Shown in pieces: positions 60,622 to 64,000 of a stretch of DNA of 64,000 bases. The translations under genes were made by a program, and so were the position numbers. The stretch's first letter is position 1; each line of letters starts with the position of its first letter. The notes beneath the pieces are model-generated. The model was not told the DNA's origin. It was given only the letters and a program-made list of their open reading frames with translations, and did no database searches. The DNA is from Prostheceraeus crozeri (Eukaryota > Platyhelminthes > Polycladida > Euryleptidae), in contig CAJQUW010013680.1 of the NCBI GenBank assembly GCA_907163375.1, positions 124,001 through 188,000 on the forward strand, in the 5' to 3' direction.

Positions 60622-60680
60622 TCATCTAATCCTTCCAACATCTTGATATTGTTATCATATAGTTTCAGCTCACGGAGGTC
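60622..60680 (-). CDS. LRR protein, exon 1 of 5 seen
   Basis: A 59-bp exon encodes DLRELKLYDNNIKMLEGLD plus two bases of the next codon. LRELKLYDNNIKxLEGLD is a textbook SDS22-like LRR. The acceptor is CAATTGCTTGCAG before 60680, and the donor GTGAGTATGG after 60622. It enters in phase 0, so an earlier exon ending in phase 0 must exist. None was recognised between here and the right edge of the window, so the start of the gene lies beyond it. Transcription runs from here towards lower coordinates. Confidence 0.82.
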
Positions 60681-62149
60681 CTGCAAGCAATTGAGCAAAA
60701 AAAGTGGCATTAGACAATGTCGCATACAAATGTAGACGTATACAAACGTATGACTACTAATGTTAAATAACATCTAATTTGAGTACCTTCACTCTGATTA
60801 CTTTTTGAAACTAATAATGATTAGTCATGTGGGAAATGAAAGACAGCGTTACAGACTATCTACATATATATGCAAGTATCGCATGAACTTTTAAAAGATG
60901 AGTTTGGCACTTGTGCATCAATGAAATGAAAAAATAGACAATGATAACAGCCAATGACATCCCTTTATATATGATAAGTACTTCCACTGCGCATAAAAAT
61001 AAGCTGCTCCCAGCCACGCCTTGCAGCAATAACAGAACTGAAGGAGAAATCAACAATAAGGTGTAACGAAACTTGTAGAAATCTTAGATGCCTAGACAGA
61101 TAATAATTGATGGATGTAATATCATTTATTATCAGTGCAAATGTCCGACTTCAGTTCAAGTGAGGAGAAATATGCAGGCTACTACTAACATAGCAAATAT
61201 CAATATGATAGAAAAATACTCAAATTGCTGAATACCTAATTAGGAATTGGAAAAGACATGAGCTGATTTCGATGTCTTATAATTCATTAGCAAATTAAAA
61301 TCAATTATTGCAGAATAGGACTGCATTTCTCAGAAAAATCCATGTCTTCATTCATTTGCACAATATTATGCGTCAAAAGACAGCAGAGCGGTTTTACATA
61401 TTAAGTGTATGGCTGACTCCCATCAAGAACGTTCTCCCTCTGATGTATTTATAAATTAGTTACTTTTATCCGTCAATACCAGCAACGTAATGAGCTTTAC
61501 ATTAACCCTGTATGCGTGCAAATTCAGACTACCGTGTAAGGTTAATTGAATGATTGAAGCCCCACTACACATCGAACAAAGAAAGCCACTACATATCCTA
61601 GTATTTTATACAGCCTTATAGGTATAATGTACAAATGCACAACATCCATCTTTCAGAAAAAAGATCGGCAGTAGAAATGCATGTTCGCGTCCTGTGAAGT
61701 ATTCCGCAAAAGTTGCATGTCAGCATGACATCATTTAGAACCTAATTATTTTATCATCCGTTATATTCATATTTCTGATGTTATCTTATCCCATACCCTC
61801 CACAAAAAGAATAGATGATTTTTCTAAGTACAAAATATGAATTGCGGATTAATCCTAAGCTTTAAACATATGCTGAGCATTGCTTTCATTCTAATGAAGC
61901 ATATAATTTACAACAAATAAAAATCACCTCTTTAGTAATTGTACTTCGTAGTTATTTACCAATTAACTAATGCTCGCACTATTCTGCATAAAAATTGATG
62001 ATCAAGACCTATCGAAAGGTTCGGGAAAATTTGAGGAAATTCGGGGAATTAGTTCAAAATTTATACCTTTTTAAAGCCTTACTCAAAGCTTTGCTCCAAA
62101 ATTGATGTAAGTAACGAACGACTCAGGAATTAGATTGTTTGATAGCCCA
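60681..62149. other. anonymous sequence upstream of LRR exon 1
   Basis: Probably intron. No exon, promoter or repeat recognised. Confidence 0.4.
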
Positions 62150-62152
62150 TAC

Positions 62153-62858
62153 TAGTCCGGCAGCCAGAGCGAGTTTCTGCAGGGAACGACGACGAAAATG
62201 AGACTTTCACAATATGATGCACACCCTATCCCTTCTTCGAATCGGCACGTCTGCCGAGTTCTAGTGAGTTCCTCTTCTTGTCAGACAGGATCAAAGAAAA
62301 ACGCATGTTAATCCAATGGGACGCAGATTGCAGTTTTTGGCTAAAACGAAATTTTCTATGTTTTCTCTAATTAAACGAAAAGTACTAAGCCCAGAGTCAT
62401 ATTTTTTTGCAAAGAATGTCTTCAGGTCATTTCCTTTCATGTTCATGCACACTTATCTATAAAGCTAAACACATTTAGATTTGGCAAGCCTCTTAATGTC
62501 GGCAAACACAAACATTTTGAGCAACTTTATCCACATTCAACCACATTCTCACATACATTGCCGACCAGAAGCATGATAATAGCACACGCACGTCAGGAAA
62601 TAACCTGAAGACATTCCATATCAAACTAATGACTCTGGGCTTTGAGAAAACATAGAAAATTTCATTTTAGCCAAAAACTGCAATCTGCATCCCATTGGAT
62701 TTGCATGTGTTTTTCTTTGATCTAGTCTCACAAGAAGAGAAACGCACTAGAACTCGACAGACGTGACGATTCGAAGTAGGCATAGGGTGTACATCATTCT
62801 GTGAAAGTCTCACTTTCGTCCTCGTTCCTTGCAGAAACTCGCTCTGCCTGCCGGACTA
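62153..62858. mobile_element. long-inverted-repeat (fold-back) DNA element
   Basis: A 706-bp element with arms at 62153-62434 and 62596-62858, ending in TAGTCCGGCAG and its complement CTGCCGGACTA. It is flanked by TAC on both sides (62150-62152 and 62859-62861). The arms differ by scattered changes and small indels. The 161-bp spacer has no coding sequence. The superfamily is unknown; a 3-bp duplication would suit PIF/Harbinger-like or other DNA transposons. Confidence 0.85.
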
Positions 62859-62861
62859 TAC

Positions 62862-63083
62862 ATTCGATTGACATTGCTTGATCTTTCCTATGAACTGTTC
62901 CACCGATCTTCTCAAATTTAACATCACATACTTCCAAAGTGGCCTTGGTCGGTAGTGGCATGGTCAAGCGAATGGCATGCTTTTTAGTCCGGATGGCCCT
63001 CTTGCCGACTGCCTATGACATTCACTCGACCACAAGACTCAGGGATTCTAGTCAATGTGCTAGAGATGCTCGTCAGATGCATA
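62862..63083 (-). repeat. likely SINE family 2 fragment and flank
   Basis: TTTTTAGTCCGGATGGCCCT (62975) followed by CTTGCCGAC resembles the TTTTTTAGTTCGGATGCCCT core of the SINE at 46440. The tRNA-like head is too diverged to confirm. Confidence 0.45.
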
Positions 63084-63278
63084 AACCGGCACACTGGCCT
63101 TGGTGTAGAGTGTTCGCTCTCGGTCCGGGAGACCTGGGTTCAAATCTAAGTCGAGTTAAACCCTGGACTTTTAAAATAGGTGCACTCTTGCTAAACACTC
63201 AGCGCGAAAGAATGAGACAGGGATAAATGGATCTCGGCTACATGAAAGAACGGCCTTCCGCCGAATGCTCTTCCGAGA
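63084..63278 (+). repeat. tRNA-derived SINE, family 1, copy 5
   Basis: Head ACCGGCACACTGGCCTTGG, B box GGGTTCAAATC, body TTTTAAAATAGGTGCACTCT and CTAAACACTCAGCGCGAAAG, then CGAATGCTCTTCCGAGA. The (ATTT)n tail is absent because the LINE tail starts here. Confidence 0.85.
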
Positions 63279-63390
63279 TAAGTCAAGTCAAGTCAAGCAA
63301 AGTTGCATTTAAGTGGCTTATAGCTATATGGCTTCAAAAACACTGTACATTTACAAAATAATGAAGACAGAAATTTCATAAAGGTCCATT

Positions 63391-63630
63391 TTAAGATGTC
63401 TCTTGAACATATACAGAATCAGTATGACGCAAATGACGAGGGAGATCATTCCACGTTTGAGGCCCTGTCACCAAAAAAGAACGGCCATCGAAAGTAGAAC
63501 GACGAGTAGAGGGCACTAGCAGCAGAGAGGTATCCGGTGAGCGTAGACGAGATCTACCTGGATTCGATGGGACTTGATAAATGTAATTTGTAAGGTATTT
63601 CGTAGCTAAATGATTGCAACAGCGGAACAT
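63391..63630 (-). pseudogene. LINE RT C-terminal tail
   Basis: 79 codons containing YLTNYIYQVPSNPGRSRLRS, STRRSTFDGRSFLVTGPQTW and NDLPRHLRHTDS, the well-known end of CR1/I-type LINE ORF2 (compare the usual FxVAAPxLWNxLPxxLR). A frame change near the end separates it from the terminal FKRHLKMDLYE. Confidence 0.85.
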
Positions 63631-63674
63631 GAGGACTGCTAACCGATATTCGATCCGATAAACGACAGGAAGCC

Positions 63675-63926
63675 CATAGAAATTGATATAAAACCTCTAG
63701 AATGGAAGGACAACTTCATTACCTTACTCAATTGTGGCACAAACATCGCACGCATTTTCACTTAGATACACTTGTCAATGGCTGTATCATTTGATCAGAA
63801 TCAGCCACATGTGCAATTCTGAGCTTTTATTGGTGGTTCATGCCCCAACTTAGTTCCCCCGGATGTGGCGCGACCTTGATTCAATTTCCATTCTAGTCAA
63901 CTTCAGATAAACAATCTATTTCCATG
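63675..63926 (-). mobile_element. hAT-type MITE, copy 3, inside the LINE
   Basis: 252 bp, same family as the copies at 11162 and 11904 in reverse orientation. Ends CATAGAAATTGATATAAAAC and (reverse complement) CATGGAAATAGATTG. Flanks AGGAAGCC and AGGAAATC agree at six of eight positions. The LINE protein reads through the flanks (…DLHW / LPVVYRIEY), which confirms the insertion point. Confidence 0.9.
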
Positions 63927-64000
63927 AGGAAATCAGTGGAGATCTTTCAATAGTGGCGTAATGGCGCAGAAGTTTGAAGACCCAAAGATCAGTCGAGCAG

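Larger units (their letters stand above)
63286..64000 (-). mobile_element. LINE 3' end, continuing past the window edge
   Basis: The minus-strand LINE ends in a CTTGA microsatellite tail (TCAAGTCAAGTCAAGC on the plus strand at 63281-63299) directly against SINE copy 5. Its RT C-terminal region lies on both sides of a MITE: ARLIFGSSNFCAITPLLKDL near 63990-63935 and LPVVYRIEYRLAVLMFRC near 63672-63620. The 5' part is outside the window. Confidence 0.85.

Overview
This is an AT-rich nuclear stretch from an animal, most likely a (marine) invertebrate. It has canonical GT-AG introns of 7-25 kb, and a transposon mix of Penelope-like retroelements, APE-type LINEs, tRNA-derived SINEs, hAT and Tc1 DNA transposons and their MITEs. 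I cannot name the species. There are no rRNA genes, true tRNA genes, CRISPR arrays, operons or LTR/viral elements that I can support.

One host gene can be built with confidence. It is a leucine-rich-repeat (LRR) protein on the minus strand, represented by five short exons (60622-60680, 53138-53190, 45002-45144, 33603-33689 and 8493-8620, in transcription order). Each exon has an AG acceptor and a GT donor, all four junctions keep the reading frame, and the joined product is an unbroken run of about seven SDS22-like LRRs. The 5' and 3' ends of the gene lie outside the window or were not recognised. About 470 coding bases are spread over 52 kb.

Almost everything else sits in or beside these introns and is mobile DNA. 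From left to right: LINE relics (80-1380), a 40-bp tandem repeat (2378-2580), a broken Penelope-like element (2990-4600), a decayed LINE (5130-8060), exon 5 of the LRR run (8493-8620), a SINE (9781-10021), two hAT-type MITEs with perfect 8-bp target duplications, one carrying a nested GC-rich element (11162-12159), a Tc1 transposon (12486-13632), a hAT-like transposon with a 5-bp duplication (15720-18175), SINEs and a small three-copy repeat (21881-25067), a Charlie-type hAT (26333-27548), exon 4 (33603-33689), a Penelope-like element with an open 766-codon frame (36241-38672), a nearly whole LINE (41881-44985) lying directly against exon 3 (45002-45144), a fold-back Penelope-like element with two 524-bp arms (47250-49439), a hairpin MITE (52521-52756), exon 2 (53138-53190), a hAT MITE (59113-59649), exon 1 (60622-60680), a 706-bp long-inverted-repeat element (62153-62858), and a SINE, LINE and MITE nest at the right edge.

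The genes do not form a pathway: this is a single large gene whose introns are a transposon graveyard with several recent arrivals. The items most worth following are the LRR gene, the fold-back Penelope copy, the open Penelope frame with a ribozyme-like motif behind it, and the MITE families with readable target duplications.
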